From: Solobacterium sp.
GTDB lineage: Bacteria; Bacillota_I; Bacilli_A; Erysipelotrichales; Erysipelotrichaceae
Reading direction: 5' to 3'
Length of the DNA: 64,000 bases
Assembly (NCBI GenBank): GCA_017459725.1
Contig: JAFUCL010000034.1
Coordinates: 1 to 64,000 of the forward strand
The position numbers were made by a program, and so were the translations under genes. Position 1 is the first letter of the stretch. Every line of letters begins with the position of its first letter. Shown here in pieces: positions 7,892 to 16,228 of the stretch. Below the pieces are notes generated by a model, which had not been told where the DNA came from, searched no databases, and was given only the letters and a program-made list of their open reading frames with translations.

Positions 7892-8611
7892 ATGCATCAG
7901 TATTTTGCGGATGAGCCGCTCACGGTCGGCTGTGAATATATATTCAATAAAGAACAGGCACATCATGCAGGCAACGTCCTGCATCTTTCACATGAGCGCA
8001 TCCGCCTGGTATACAAAGGACAGGGATACTATGCGGAAGGATACCCGAAGGATAAAGGGTTTGCGGCCATGGTGCTGGAAGAAGACAATGAACGCCGGGA
8101 ACTGCCGGTGAAGATCACGCTGGTACTGGCTTTGATCCGCAGGGAAAAGATGGAACTTGCCCTGCAGAAAGCAGCCGAACTCGGAGCTTCCCGTATTGTT
8201 CCGTTTGTATCTTCACGCTGTGTTGTGCAGGAGAAGCATGACAGACAGAGCCGGCAGAAGGAACGCTGGCAGACGATCCTGCGTGAAGCAAGTGCACAGT
8301 GCAAGCGGGACCTGATACCGGAACTGACCGATACGGTTAAATTCAAGGACTTGGGCAAATATGCTTCGGCGCTGAATCTTGCCGCATACGAGAATCATTT
8401 CTCCTCCGGCAGTTTTATTTCAGGGCATACGCTTCCCGGATCGGTAACATTGGTAATCGGTCCTGAAGGGGGATTCTCGGAAGAGGAAGTACGTGCTCTT
8501 GAAGAGATGGGATATGAACCGGTAACTTTCGGTCCGCGTATACTGCGTGCGGAAACAGCAGTATTCTACGGACTGAGCGTACTAGGTGAACTGGCGGAGA
8601 ATGCGCAATGA
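7892..8611 (+). CDS. rsmE: 16S rRNA m3U1498 methyltransferase RsmE
   Basis: SPOUT-class methyltransferase acting on the assembled 30S subunit. The N-terminal PUA-like domain begins MHQYFADE and HHAGNVLH. The C-terminal knotted SAM site carries LVIGPEGGFSEEEV and the FGPRILRAETA signature. The 239-residue length is typical. CGGAGG precedes the ATG. The stop overlaps mtaB by 4 nt (ATGA), and the rsmE-mtaB pair is conserved in Bacillota. Confidence 0.96.
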   Translation: MHQYFADEPLTVGCEYIFNKEQAHHAGNVLHLSHERIRLVYKGQGYYAEGYPKDKGFAAMVLEEDNERRELPVKITLVLALIRREKMELALQKAAELGASRIVPFVSSRCVVQEKHDRQSRQKERWQTILREASAQCKRDLIPELTDTVKFKDLGKYASALNLAAYENHFSSGSFISGHTLPGSVTLVIGPEGGFSEEEVRALEEMGYEPVTFGPRILRAETAVFYGLSVLGELAENAQ

Positions 8612-9900
8612 AATTCAATGTGATCAACCTTGGCTGCAAAGTCAATGCATATGAGGCGGAGAGCACGGCTGCTGCCCTGGAAGCGCGCGGATATACACGC
8701 TGCTCTGAAGATGAAGCGGCCGACTTTTCGGTTATCTATACCTGTGCGGTTACCAACATGGCTGCCCAGAAGAGCAGGAAAATACTGCATCGTCTGAAAA
8801 GACAGAATCCCGACGGATTTATTGTAGCGGCGGGATGCTACAGCCAGATCGAAGCAGATGCCATGCAGGAAGCTGCGATCCTTGCCGGTACCGGACACAA
8901 GGAGGAGATTCCCGCCCTTGTGGAACAGTACATACGGGAGCGTAAGCGGATTACGGCAGTTGATCCGGTTGATGAGGCTATCCCGTTTGAGAATATGCCG
9001 CTGGACCGCTTTGAAAGCCAGACCCGTGCATATCTGAAGATACAGGACGGATGCAACCAGTTCTGCAGCTACTGCGTGATTCCATATGCAAGAGGCAGGG
9101 AACGTTCCATGGCACCGCAGGAAGTGCTGGATACAGCTGTGCGTCTGTCGGAGAAGCACCGTGAAATCGTGCTTGCCGGAATCCATACGGGACGCTATGG
9201 CAGGGAATACGGTCTTACGCTGGCTGATCTTCTCGAGAAGCTGCTGGTCATACTGCCGGAGGATTTCAGAATCCGGATCTCATCCATTGAGATGACCGAG
9301 GTTGACAGCCATCTGATCTCCCTGATGAAGCAGGACAGCCGCATTGCCCGTCATCTGCACATACCGCTGCAGTCCGGATGCGATGCAACCCTGCAGAGAA
9401 TGCACAGACCGTATACAACAGCTGAATACCTGCAGAGGATCAAAGAAATCCGTGCGGAGATTCCGGGTATCTCTCTGTCAACCGATCTCATTGTGGGATT
9501 CCAGGGGGAAACGCCTGAGGAATTTGCGGATACCGCCGCATTCCTGAAGAAATGTGCTTTCTCCTTCCTGCATGTATTTCCGTTTTCACTGCGCAGCGGC
9601 ACGGAAGCTGAGCATATTCCGGGAACGGTTCATCCGCAGGAGAAGAAGGAAAGGGTTAAAATATGTACAGATCTGTCCGGACAGCTGTATGACAGCTATA
9701 AGTCCGGCATGATCGGGGCGTCCGTATCAGTGCTGATTGAAAAGAATGAAGGAGGCTATGCCTTCGGACATACATCGGAGTATCTTCCTGTTTACTGCAG
9801 AGGAAACGCAGCTGAGGGAACATTTATCAATGCACGCATCAGTGAACTGAAAGACCATACTTTGTATGCGGAGAGGATCACGGAATATGAAACTGAATGA
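8608..9900 (+). CDS. mtaB: tRNA t6A37 methylthiotransferase MtaB
   Basis: Radical-SAM enzyme converting t6A to ms2t6A at position 37 of ANN-decoding tRNAs. The N-terminal UPF0004 domain has LGCKVNAYE (Cys10) with further cluster cysteines in YTCAVTN and AAGCYSQ. The radical-SAM motif is CNQFCSYCVIPYARGRE, and a C-terminal TRAM domain follows. LGCKVNxYE is the MtaB hallmark that separates it from MiaB. 430 aa. Translationally coupled to rsmE, and overlaps murE by 14 nt. Confidence 0.95.
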   Translation: MKFNVINLGCKVNAYEAESTAAALEARGYTRCSEDEAADFSVIYTCAVTNMAAQKSRKILHRLKRQNPDGFIVAAGCYSQIEADAMQEAAILAGTGHKEEIPALVEQYIRERKRITAVDPVDEAIPFENMPLDRFESQTRAYLKIQDGCNQFCSYCVIPYARGRERSMAPQEVLDTAVRLSEKHREIVLAGIHTGRYGREYGLTLADLLEKLLVILPEDFRIRISSIEMTEVDSHLISLMKQDSRIARHLHIPLQSGCDATLQRMHRPYTTAEYLQRIKEIRAEIPGISLSTDLIVGFQGETPEEFADTAAFLKKCAFSFLHVFPFSLRSGTEAEHIPGTVHPQEKKERVKICTDLSGQLYDSYKSGMIGASVSVLIEKNEGGYAFGHTSEYLPVYCRGNAAEGTFINARISELKDHTLYAERITEYETE

Positions 9901-11359
9901 ATTGTTTGACAACGTACCGGAGATAGAGATACGCAGCCTGATGGCTGACAGCAGAAAGAAGAAGCCGGATTCCATTTTCTTCTGTGAAAAGGGCATGATG
10001 TTTGACGGACACCGCTTTGTGGAACAGGCCATAGAGAACGGCGCCAAAGTCATTGTGCATTCGGAACCGCTTGAGAATATTCATCCGGACATTACCTATA
10101 TCAAGGTAAAGAACGTCAACCAGGTATTCAACAAAGTGGCGGATGCTTTCTATGGGTATCCTTCCCATAAACTCAGAATGTTCGGTGTAACCGGCACCAA
10201 CGGCAAGAGCTCAACTGCCTGCATTATCCGGGATCTGATGAACCGCACCGGTACACCGGCCGGCTATATCGGCACCATTGCCATTGAGTACGGAAGTGTC
10301 AAGCTGCCGCCGCTGCTGACTACTCCTGATATAGACGATCTGCACGGTATATTGCATGAAATGGTAGATGCCGGCATGCAGTGCTGTGCGCTGGAAGCTT
10401 CCTCAATCGGAATCGACCAGGGCAGAATCGACAGTGTTGATTTTGACGTCGTGATCTTCACCAATCTGACCCATGACCATCTCGATTACCACGGAACCAT
10501 GGAAAACTACTTCCTGGCGAAAAAGAAGCTGTTTGACCGTCTGAAGAGCGATGCGGTTGCCATTACGAACGTGGATGATCCGTACGGTATGAAGATTGTG
10601 GCGGACTGTCCGGCCAGACTGATTACTTATGGAATTGACGGCGAGGCGGATTACAAAGTCACACGCTATCAGCTGCTGAAGGACAAGACTGTATTCACCC
10701 TGAACTGCCGCGGAACAGAGTACCAGCTGGAAACAAACCTGGTGGCCAAGTTCAATCTGTACAATCTGATTGCGGCAATTGCGGCACTGAATATGTCCGG
10801 TCTCGGTATTCCCGAAATCATGGACGGTATCCGGAAGATCAAGCAGATCGAGGGACGTGTGGAACGCATTGACTGCGGACAGCCGTTCAATATCATCGTT
10901 GACTTTGCGCATACACCCGACGGCATCGAACAGCTCTGCCGCTTCGGTACAGCCATTACGCCGAAGGGAAACCGCATTATAGCGATTACCGGTTCAGCAG
11001 GCAAACGCGACACGGCAAAACGTCCGGTATTCGGTGAACTGCTTGATAAGTATGCGGATATGATCATCCTTACCGAAGATGATCCGCGCAATGAGAAACC
11101 GGGCGATATCTGCAATGAAATCGCTTCGGGTATCAAAGAGAAGCCGTACCTGATCATCGAAGACCGGTATCAGGCAATCCGTCAGGCAATCGAAATAGCC
11201 GAACCGGATGATACGATTCTGATCCTTGGCAAGGGTGATGAGAAGTTCATCTACCGTGAATTCGGCAGAGAGCCGTATGAGGGTGATGATGTGATTGCGG
11301 CGGAAGTACTGAGAAAATACAGAGTGTTTACGGAAGAGGACAAATATGAAACGGAGTAA
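9887..11359 (+). CDS. murE: UDP-MurNAc-tripeptide ligase MurE
   Basis: Adds the third stem-peptide residue (meso-DAP or L-Lys) to UDP-MurNAc-L-Ala-D-Glu in the cytoplasm. Mur-ligase P-loop is GVTGTNGKSST, followed by central and C-terminal ligase domains (FAHTPDGIEQLC, ITGSAGKRD). The specificity loop reads EDDPRNE rather than the DNPR typical of DAP-adding enzymes, so the substrate cannot be assumed. ATG at 9887 follows GAGAGGAT and overlaps mtaB by 14 nt; the longer frame from 9866 has no support. 490 aa, normal length. Confidence 0.93.
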   Translation: MKLNELFDNVPEIEIRSLMADSRKKKPDSIFFCEKGMMFDGHRFVEQAIENGAKVIVHSEPLENIHPDITYIKVKNVNQVFNKVADAFYGYPSHKLRMFGVTGTNGKSSTACIIRDLMNRTGTPAGYIGTIAIEYGSVKLPPLLTTPDIDDLHGILHEMVDAGMQCCALEASSIGIDQGRIDSVDFDVVIFTNLTHDHLDYHGTMENYFLAKKKLFDRLKSDAVAITNVDDPYGMKIVADCPARLITYGIDGEADYKVTRYQLLKDKTVFTLNCRGTEYQLETNLVAKFNLYNLIAAIAALNMSGLGIPEIMDGIRKIKQIEGRVERIDCGQPFNIIVDFAHTPDGIEQLCRFGTAITPKGNRIIAITGSAGKRDTAKRPVFGELLDKYADMIILTEDDPRNEKPGDICNEIASGIKEKPYLIIEDRYQAIRQAIEIAEPDDTILILGKGDEKFIYREFGREPYEGDDVIAAEVLRKYRVFTEEDKYETE

Positions 11360-11981
11360 GTATATTGACAGCACGATCCTGAAGGCCGATGCGACCGAAG
11401 AGATGATCAGGAATCTGTGCCGGGAAGCGAAGAAACATGATTTTGCGGCAGTGTGTGTGAATCCCTGCTGGGTTTCCGTGGCTGCGGAAGAACTGGAAGG
11501 AACCGATGTGCATGTTGCCTGTGTGGCTGGATTCCCGCTGGGGCAGAACAGTTCCGTCATCAAGGCCGGAGAAGCGGCTGAAGCGGTGCACAATGGTGCG
11601 GATGAGATCGATATGGTGATCAACATCGGCAGACTCATCAGCGGTGATATCGACTATGTGCGTGATGAGATCAAGCTGATCAAGAAGACCATCGGAAACC
11701 GGATCCTGAAGGTCATTATCGAGTGCTGCCTGCTCAATGATGAACAGAAGATCGCTGCCTGCAAAGCTGCCGTGGAAGCAGGAGCCGATTATGTCAAAAC
11801 CAGCACCGGTTTCTCTGCCGGAGGCGCAACTGTTGAGGATGTGCGGCTCATGAAGGAAACGGTAGGAGACAAGGCTAAGGTGAAAGCAGCCGGCGGTATC
11901 CGTACGAAAGAGCAGATGGACCGGATGATCGAAGCAGGTGCCGAGCGGATCGGTACCAGCAGCGGTGCGTCACTTTTGTAA
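11346..11981 (+). CDS. deoC: Deoxyribose-phosphate aldolase
   Basis: Class I aldolase cleaving 2-deoxyribose-5-phosphate to acetaldehyde and glyceraldehyde-3-phosphate. The Schiff-base lysine lies in YVKTSTGFS and the second active-site lysine in KAAGGIR. DEIDMVINIG and GTSSGASLL are family signatures. 211 aa, typical. It overlaps the murE end by 14 nt, so it is transcribed with the cell-wall gene. With cdd downstream it fits nucleoside salvage. Confidence 0.96.
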   Translation: MKRSKYIDSTILKADATEEMIRNLCREAKKHDFAAVCVNPCWVSVAAEELEGTDVHVACVAGFPLGQNSSVIKAGEAAEAVHNGADEIDMVINIGRLISGDIDYVRDEIKLIKKTIGNRILKVIIECCLLNDEQKIAACKAAVEAGADYVKTSTGFSAGGATVEDVRLMKETVGDKAKVKAAGGIRTKEQMDRMIEAGAERIGTSSGASLL

Positions 11982-11988
11982 AAGACCG

Positions 11989-12017
11989 TTGCATTTTAAA
12001 ATGCGGTTTGTTAGAAT
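11989..12017 (+). promoter_or_regulatory. rpsU promoter
   Basis: TTGCAT (11989-11994), 17 nt, TAGAAT (12012-12017), with TG one base before the hexamer. The -35 lies in a palindrome (GCATTTTAAAATGC) that may also end deoC transcripts. Confidence 0.7.
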
Positions 12018-12051
12018 AACAGTGTTCATGTTCAGGAAGGGGTGAGATAGG

Positions 12052-12234
12052 ATGGCACGAGTAGTAGTAAAAGAAAACGAAAATCTCGATGATGCTCTGC
12101 GTCGTTTCAAGCGTCAGGTATCGCGTAACGGAACCCTTGCTGAAGCTCGCAAGAGAGAATATTATGTCAAGCCGGGTGTGAAGCGCAAGCTTAAGAGTGA
12201 AGCTGCACGCAAAGCACGCAAGCGTGGTAAGTAA
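12052..12234 (+). CDS. rpsU: 30S ribosomal protein bS21
   Basis: 60-residue basic protein of the 30S platform near the anti-Shine-Dalgarno region. It opens [20 protein letters not shown], typical of the family, and ends in Lys/Arg. It has an AAGGGGTGAG ribosome site, its own promoter and its own terminator, so it is expressed apart from deoC and phoH. Confidence 0.97.
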   Translation: MARVVVKENENLDDALRRFKRQVSRNGTLAEARKREYYVKPGVKRKLKSEAARKARKRGK

Positions 12235-12258
12235 AAGAAGCCTTGGTGCTTCTTTTTT
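12234..12258 (+). terminator. rpsU terminator
   Basis: AGAAGC-CTTGGT-GCTTCT hairpin followed by TTTTT. Confidence 0.85.
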
Positions 12259-12305
12259 CGTATATCTTGTTTTACAATGAATTTTGTTGATACAGGAGGT
12301 TCAAG

Positions 12306-13280
12306 TTGGATAATAACAGAACTATCAGACTGGAAGGCATGACAGATCTTCAGGCTATGAGTATGATCGGTCCGGAAGACCGTAATCTGATCGTGCTTTC
12401 ACAGTGTTTCGGAAAGGTCATTACGTTCCGGGACAGTACATTCACTGTACAGGACTGTGACCAGAATGTATATGAGCAGATTCATGAGGTGCTGCTTGCG
12501 CTGTATGAAGTCGCAAGGAAGAACCAGCCGGTGACGGAGCAGGATGTCACATATGCATGCAGACTTGTTGCCAGCGGTGAAACCGTGCACTTTGATGAGT
12601 TCAGCAGTGAGGTCATCGGCAGGACCCTGACCGGCAAGGCAATTGCACCTAAGACCAAGGGACAGCTCAAATTTGTGCGTGCCATGGAGGATTATCCGGT
12701 TGTATTCGCAATCGGTCCGGCCGGAACAGGAAAGACATTCCTGGCTGTAATCAAAGCTGTATCGGCTCTTAAAAAAGGTGATGTCAAACGCATCGTACTG
12801 ACAAGACCTGCAGTGGAAGCAGGCGAAAGCCTTGGTTTCCTGCCGGGTGATATGAAGGAAAAGGTCGATCCGTATCTGACCCCGCTCTATGATGCCCTGC
12901 ATGATATGCTCGGCGTTGAGCAGACGGATAAACTGATCGAGAAGGGAACGATCGAAATTGCGCCGCTTGCGTACATGAGAGGCCGCACGCTGGATGATTC
13001 CTTCGTGATTCTCGATGAAGCGCAGAATACAACACCTGCACAGATGAAGATGTTCCTGACAAGACTCGGCTACCACAGCCATATGGTCATCACCGGTGAT
13101 GTCACCCAGATTGACCTGAAGAGCGGCACCCGGTGCGGACTGCTCGATGCCAGTGATATCCTGCGCGGCATTGATGAGATCCGCATCATGGAACTGACCA
13201 GTGATGATGTAGTCAGACATCCGCTGGTGCAGAAGATTATCGAGCGTTACAGTGCAGCATCCGAGACAAAGCAGAAATGA
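12306..13280 (+). CDS. phoH: PhoH-family ATPase
   Basis: PhoH-like NTPase usually encoded beside ybeY and linked to RNA metabolism; exact role unsettled. 324 aa. Walker A is IGPAGTGKTFLA and Walker B FVILDEAQNT, followed by TRLGYHSHMVITGD typical of the family. I chose the TTG at 12306 because AGGAGGT lies 6 nt before it; the next ATG, 11 codons in, has no ribosome site. It has its own terminator. Confidence 0.94.
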   Translation: MDNNRTIRLEGMTDLQAMSMIGPEDRNLIVLSQCFGKVITFRDSTFTVQDCDQNVYEQIHEVLLALYEVARKNQPVTEQDVTYACRLVASGETVHFDEFSSEVIGRTLTGKAIAPKTKGQLKFVRAMEDYPVVFAIGPAGTGKTFLAVIKAVSALKKGDVKRIVLTRPAVEAGESLGFLPGDMKEKVDPYLTPLYDALHDMLGVEQTDKLIEKGTIEIAPLAYMRGRTLDDSFVILDEAQNTTPAQMKMFLTRLGYHSHMVITGDVTQIDLKSGTRCGLLDASDILRGIDEIRIMELTSDDVVRHPLVQKIIERYSAASETKQK

Positions 13281-13302
13281 CAGCGGTATCCGCTGTCTTT
13301 TT
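13279..13302 (+). terminator. phoH terminator
   Basis: GACAGCGG-TAT-CCGCTGTC then TTTTT, beginning at the phoH stop codon. Confidence 0.9.
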
Positions 13303-13335
13303 CATGCGGTCTGACCGTGGGAGAAGGCAATTCAG

Positions 13336-13344
13336 TGGTATAAT
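13336..13344 (+). promoter_or_regulatory. ybeY promoter placed for a leaderless mRNA
   Basis: Extended -10 TGGTATAAT; the hexamer ends 6 nt before the ybeY ATG at 13351, so transcription should start at or next to the A of the ATG. No Shine-Dalgarno is present. Confidence 0.6.
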
Positions 13345-13350
13345 CAGAGC

Positions 13351-13803
13351 ATGATTATACAGATGATTAACAGAACCTCTGCCTCCACAGAGGAATATGA
13401 AGCTTTGTTCGCCAGGATTGCCAAGAATGCGGAGAAGGAGCTGAAGCTTCCGAAAGACCTGGAAGTCAGCGTTACTTTTGTGCGCTCCAGAGCAATTCAT
13501 ATCATTAACAGGGATTACCGCGGCATTGACCGGATCACGGATGTCATTACATTTGCGGCAAGAGATGACCTTGAAGCACTCGTTCCGGAAGAGATGCAGG
13601 ATCTCGGTGATATCTTTATCAATATCGACTATGCAAAGAAACAGGCAGCTGCCTACGGGCATTCACTGACACGTGAAGTCGGCTTCCTGTTTACACATGG
13701 TCTGCTCCACTGCCTCGGATATGATCACATGAGTGAGGCGGATGAGAAGGAAATGTTTGCCATGCAGGACCGGATTCTGGATCCGGTTGTCAGACGGGTA
13801 TGA
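13351..13803 (+). CDS. ybeY: Endoribonuclease YbeY (rRNA maturation)
   Basis: Zinc-dependent endoribonuclease needed for 16S rRNA 3' processing and ribosome quality control. The metal motif HGLLHCLGYDH (HxxxHxxxxxH) and the upstream ITDVITFAARDD segment are diagnostic. 150 aa. The first ATG fits the B. subtilis protein start, so the second ATG (13363) is less likely. No ribosome-binding site precedes either; see the promoter entry for the leaderless argument. The stop overlaps dgkA by 4 nt. Confidence 0.95.
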   Translation: MIIQMINRTSASTEEYEALFARIAKNAEKELKLPKDLEVSVTFVRSRAIHIINRDYRGIDRITDVITFAARDDLEALVPEEMQDLGDIFINIDYAKKQAAAYGHSLTREVGFLFTHGLLHCLGYDHMSEADEKEMFAMQDRILDPVVRRV

Positions 13804-14144
13804 AAGAGAAGTTTCTGCCTGCCTTCCGCGGTGTTATTGACGGATTCAGGGACAGGGGAATACACACACAATATATACTGGCATTGCTGGCGGTGACTGC
13901 CGGTCTTTTGCTTAAGCTGAGCAGTACGGAATGGACTGCGGTCGTACTGAGCTGCGGTATGGTGATTTCCAGTGAGATCCTGAATACATGCGTCGAGAGG
14001 ATATGTGATATGATTACCGGCGAGTTTGATGAGCGGGTGAAGCTGATCAAGGATATGGCGGCCGGTGCGGTGCTGGTCAGTTCCATGGCGGCACTGATCA
14101 CAGCGCTGATCATACTGGTGTGTCATATCGGAGGAGGCATGTAA
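13800..14144 (+). CDS. dgkA: Undecaprenol / diacylglycerol kinase DgkA
   Basis: Small integral-membrane lipid kinase; in Gram-positives it mainly phosphorylates undecaprenol for the wall carrier pool. 114 aa with three hydrophobic helices (about 27-45, 48-66, 88-108). Signature SSEILNTCVERICDMI contains the conserved Glu and Asn-Thr. The ATGA overlap with ybeY implies coupled translation. Confidence 0.93.
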   Translation: MKEKFLPAFRGVIDGFRDRGIHTQYILALLAVTAGLLLKLSSTEWTAVVLSCGMVISSEILNTCVERICDMITGEFDERVKLIKDMAAGAVLVSSMAALITALIILVCHIGGGM

Positions 14145-14145
14145 T

Positions 14146-14544
14146 ATGGACAAAGAGGAACTGATTGAAAAGGCGTTTGATGCGATGAAGAATGCCTATG
14201 CGCCGTACTCCGGATATCATGTCGGAGCATGTTTATTAACTAAACAGGGGAATTTGTATTTGGGTGCGAACATAGAGAATGCATCCTTCGGTGCAACCAG
14301 CTGCGCTGAGCGCAACGCTGTCTTTTCGGCATACTCAAACGGTGTCCGCAGAGATGAGATCGAAGCACTGGCAATTGTCAGTGACGGTCCGCGTATTGCC
14401 ACACCGTGCGGTATCTGCCGGCAGGTTTTATCCGAACTCCTCAATCCAGACACACCAATCTATCTCTCAAACGGAAAAGAACAGATGACAACAAATGCGG
14501 CGGAACTGCTGCCGCTTGCGTTTGCACCGGAGGATGTATTATGA
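14146..14544 (+). CDS. cdd: Cytidine deaminase
   Basis: Homotetrameric zinc enzyme deaminating cytidine and deoxycytidine for pyrimidine salvage. The catalytic Glu and first zinc Cys lie in CAERNAVFSA, the other two Cys in PCGICRQVL. 132 aa, normal. It is preceded by a GGAGG within the dgkA end. ATGA overlap with era. Confidence 0.97.
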   Translation: MDKEELIEKAFDAMKNAYAPYSGYHVGACLLTKQGNLYLGANIENASFGATSCAERNAVFSAYSNGVRRDEIEALAIVSDGPRIATPCGICRQVLSELLNPDTPIYLSNGKEQMTTNAAELLPLAFAPEDVL

Positions 14545-15428
14545 AGAGCGGATTTGTAGCCCTGGCAGGAAGACCGAATGCCGGCAAAAGCACCCTGATC
14601 AACGGCCTGATGCAGGAAAAGATAGCAATTGTTTCCAGCAAACCGCAGACGACCCGCAGTGAAATCCGCGGTATTCTGAACACGGAAAATGCCCAGATCA
14701 TCTTTACCGATACCCCGGGTATCCACAAACCCAACCACCGTCTTGACAGCCGCATGAACAAACAGGCGGCAAGTGTAATACAGGGTGTGGACCTGATCTA
14801 CCTGGTTGTGGACGGCAGTGTTCCCTATGCAAAGGGCGATGCCTACGTGCTCAAAATGGTTGAACAGACAGGTCTTCCCGTATTCCTGATTCTCAATAAA
14901 GTGGACAAGCTGTCCAAGGAGCAGATCCTTAAGAATCTGCAGTCCTGGCAGAAGCGTTTTGATTTCGCCGAATACTTTCCGATTTCAGCTTTGAAGCAGG
15001 ATGATTTCGAAGATCTCATCCGTACAACGGAAAAGTATCTGCCGGAAGGTGAAGCAATGTATCCGACGGATATGACAACGGATGAGTCCGAGAATTTCCG
15101 GATTGCCGAGATCATCCGCGAGAAGATCCTTCTCATGGCTGAAGAGGAAGTTCCCCATGCCGCAGCTGTGCTGGTTGAGGAAAAGACTTTCAAACCTGGA
15201 AGCTGCCATATCATGGCGGTGATTCTGGTTGAGAAGCAGGGTCAGAAGGGAATTCTGATCGGCAAGCAGGGCAGCATGCTGAAAAAGATCGGCACGGCAG
15301 CCCGTCTGGAACTGGAAGAGCTGCTCGGCAGAAAGGTATATCTGGATCTCTTTGTCAGAGTTGAAGAAGAATGGCGTGACCGCGACAGACGCATCACGGA
15401 ATACGGATACGGGATAACGGATGAATGA
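14541..15428 (+). CDS. era: GTPase Era
   Basis: Ras-like GTPase binding the 16S rRNA 3' end during 30S assembly. G1 is AGRPNAGKST, G3 is DTPGIHKPNHRL and G4 is NKVDKL. The C-terminal KH domain has the GQKGILIGKQGSMLKKIG signature. ATG at 14541 follows CCGGAGGAT. The longer open frame inside cdd is a shadow extension. 295 aa. Overlaps recO by 8 nt. Confidence 0.97.
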   Translation: MKSGFVALAGRPNAGKSTLINGLMQEKIAIVSSKPQTTRSEIRGILNTENAQIIFTDTPGIHKPNHRLDSRMNKQAASVIQGVDLIYLVVDGSVPYAKGDAYVLKMVEQTGLPVFLILNKVDKLSKEQILKNLQSWQKRFDFAEYFPISALKQDDFEDLIRTTEKYLPEGEAMYPTDMTTDESENFRIAEIIREKILLMAEEEVPHAAAVLVEEKTFKPGSCHIMAVILVEKQGQKGILIGKQGSMLKKIGTAARLELEELLGRKVYLDLFVRVEEEWRDRDRRITEYGYGITDE

Positions 15429-16173
15429 GCGCATACACGGATTTGTACTGAAACAGTCCGAATACAAGGAACACTCTGTGCTGCTTACAGTGATGAGTGA
15501 AGAATTCGGCAAAATATCATTTACAGCCAGCGGTGTCAGGAAGATGACCAGCAAAAATGCCGGCAGTATTCTGCCCTATACAAAGGGAGAGTTTTTGTTT
15601 GACTTCAAAGAGGGAAAGACACTGTTCAGACTGAAGACCGCACATACCCTGGAGCTGTACAGAAACATGCGTTCCGACCTTACGCTGAGTGCAGCAGCAG
15701 GGGTGATTGCCGAACTGGCAGATATCATGAATCCCGAAATCGGAGCCGGATCAACGGCACAGCTGTCTTACAAGATGATGGACAGTGCTTTTAAGCTGCT
15801 CAATGAAGGCAGACGGCCCTCGCTGGTGATTGCGCTGTATCTGGCAGGACTGCTGAATGAAGCAGGTCTCGCCCCGGATGTGGATGAATGCGTCAGCTGC
15901 GGCAGTCTGCAGGTCAGTGCCGTCAGTGTACAGGAGGGCGGTTTTCTCTGCGGCGCCTGTGCAGCGGCGACCCATACACCGCTGAGCACGGTGCGTTTTC
16001 TGCGTTCATTCCGGCTGGTGAACAAAGCGGGTTTTGAACACTTTGATACGATTGAGCCGCTGATTGAGGATGATCATGAAATACTGAAGCTTCTGATCGC
16101 TTTCCTGCGCAGGCACGGAGGCTTTGAAATACGCTCATATGCCCTTTATAATCAGTTTCTGACCATTGAATGA
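15421..16173 (+). CDS. recO: DNA repair protein RecO
   Basis: Recombination mediator that, with RecR, loads RecA on SSB-coated DNA. The N-terminal OB-fold begins [19 protein letters not shown]. The helical domain carries a zinc site (CVSCGS and CGACA). 250 aa, typical. The era-recO order and 8-nt overlap are characteristic of Bacillota. Confidence 0.94.
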   Translation: MNERIHGFVLKQSEYKEHSVLLTVMSEEFGKISFTASGVRKMTSKNAGSILPYTKGEFLFDFKEGKTLFRLKTAHTLELYRNMRSDLTLSAAAGVIAELADIMNPEIGAGSTAQLSYKMMDSAFKLLNEGRRPSLVIALYLAGLLNEAGLAPDVDECVSCGSLQVSAVSVQEGGFLCGACAAATHTPLSTVRFLRSFRLVNKAGFEHFDTIEPLIEDDHEILKLLIAFLRRHGGFEIRSYALYNQFLTIE

Positions 16174-16194
16174 GGTGTCTGAATCTGCTATACT
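16166..16194 (+). promoter_or_regulatory. glyS promoter
   Basis: TTGAAT (16166-16171), 17 nt, TATACT (16189-16194), with TG one base before the -10. The -35 overlaps the recO stop. Confidence 0.75.
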
Positions 16195-16228
16195 TTTAGC
16201 GCTATTATGCTCAGAAAGGATCATCTTT

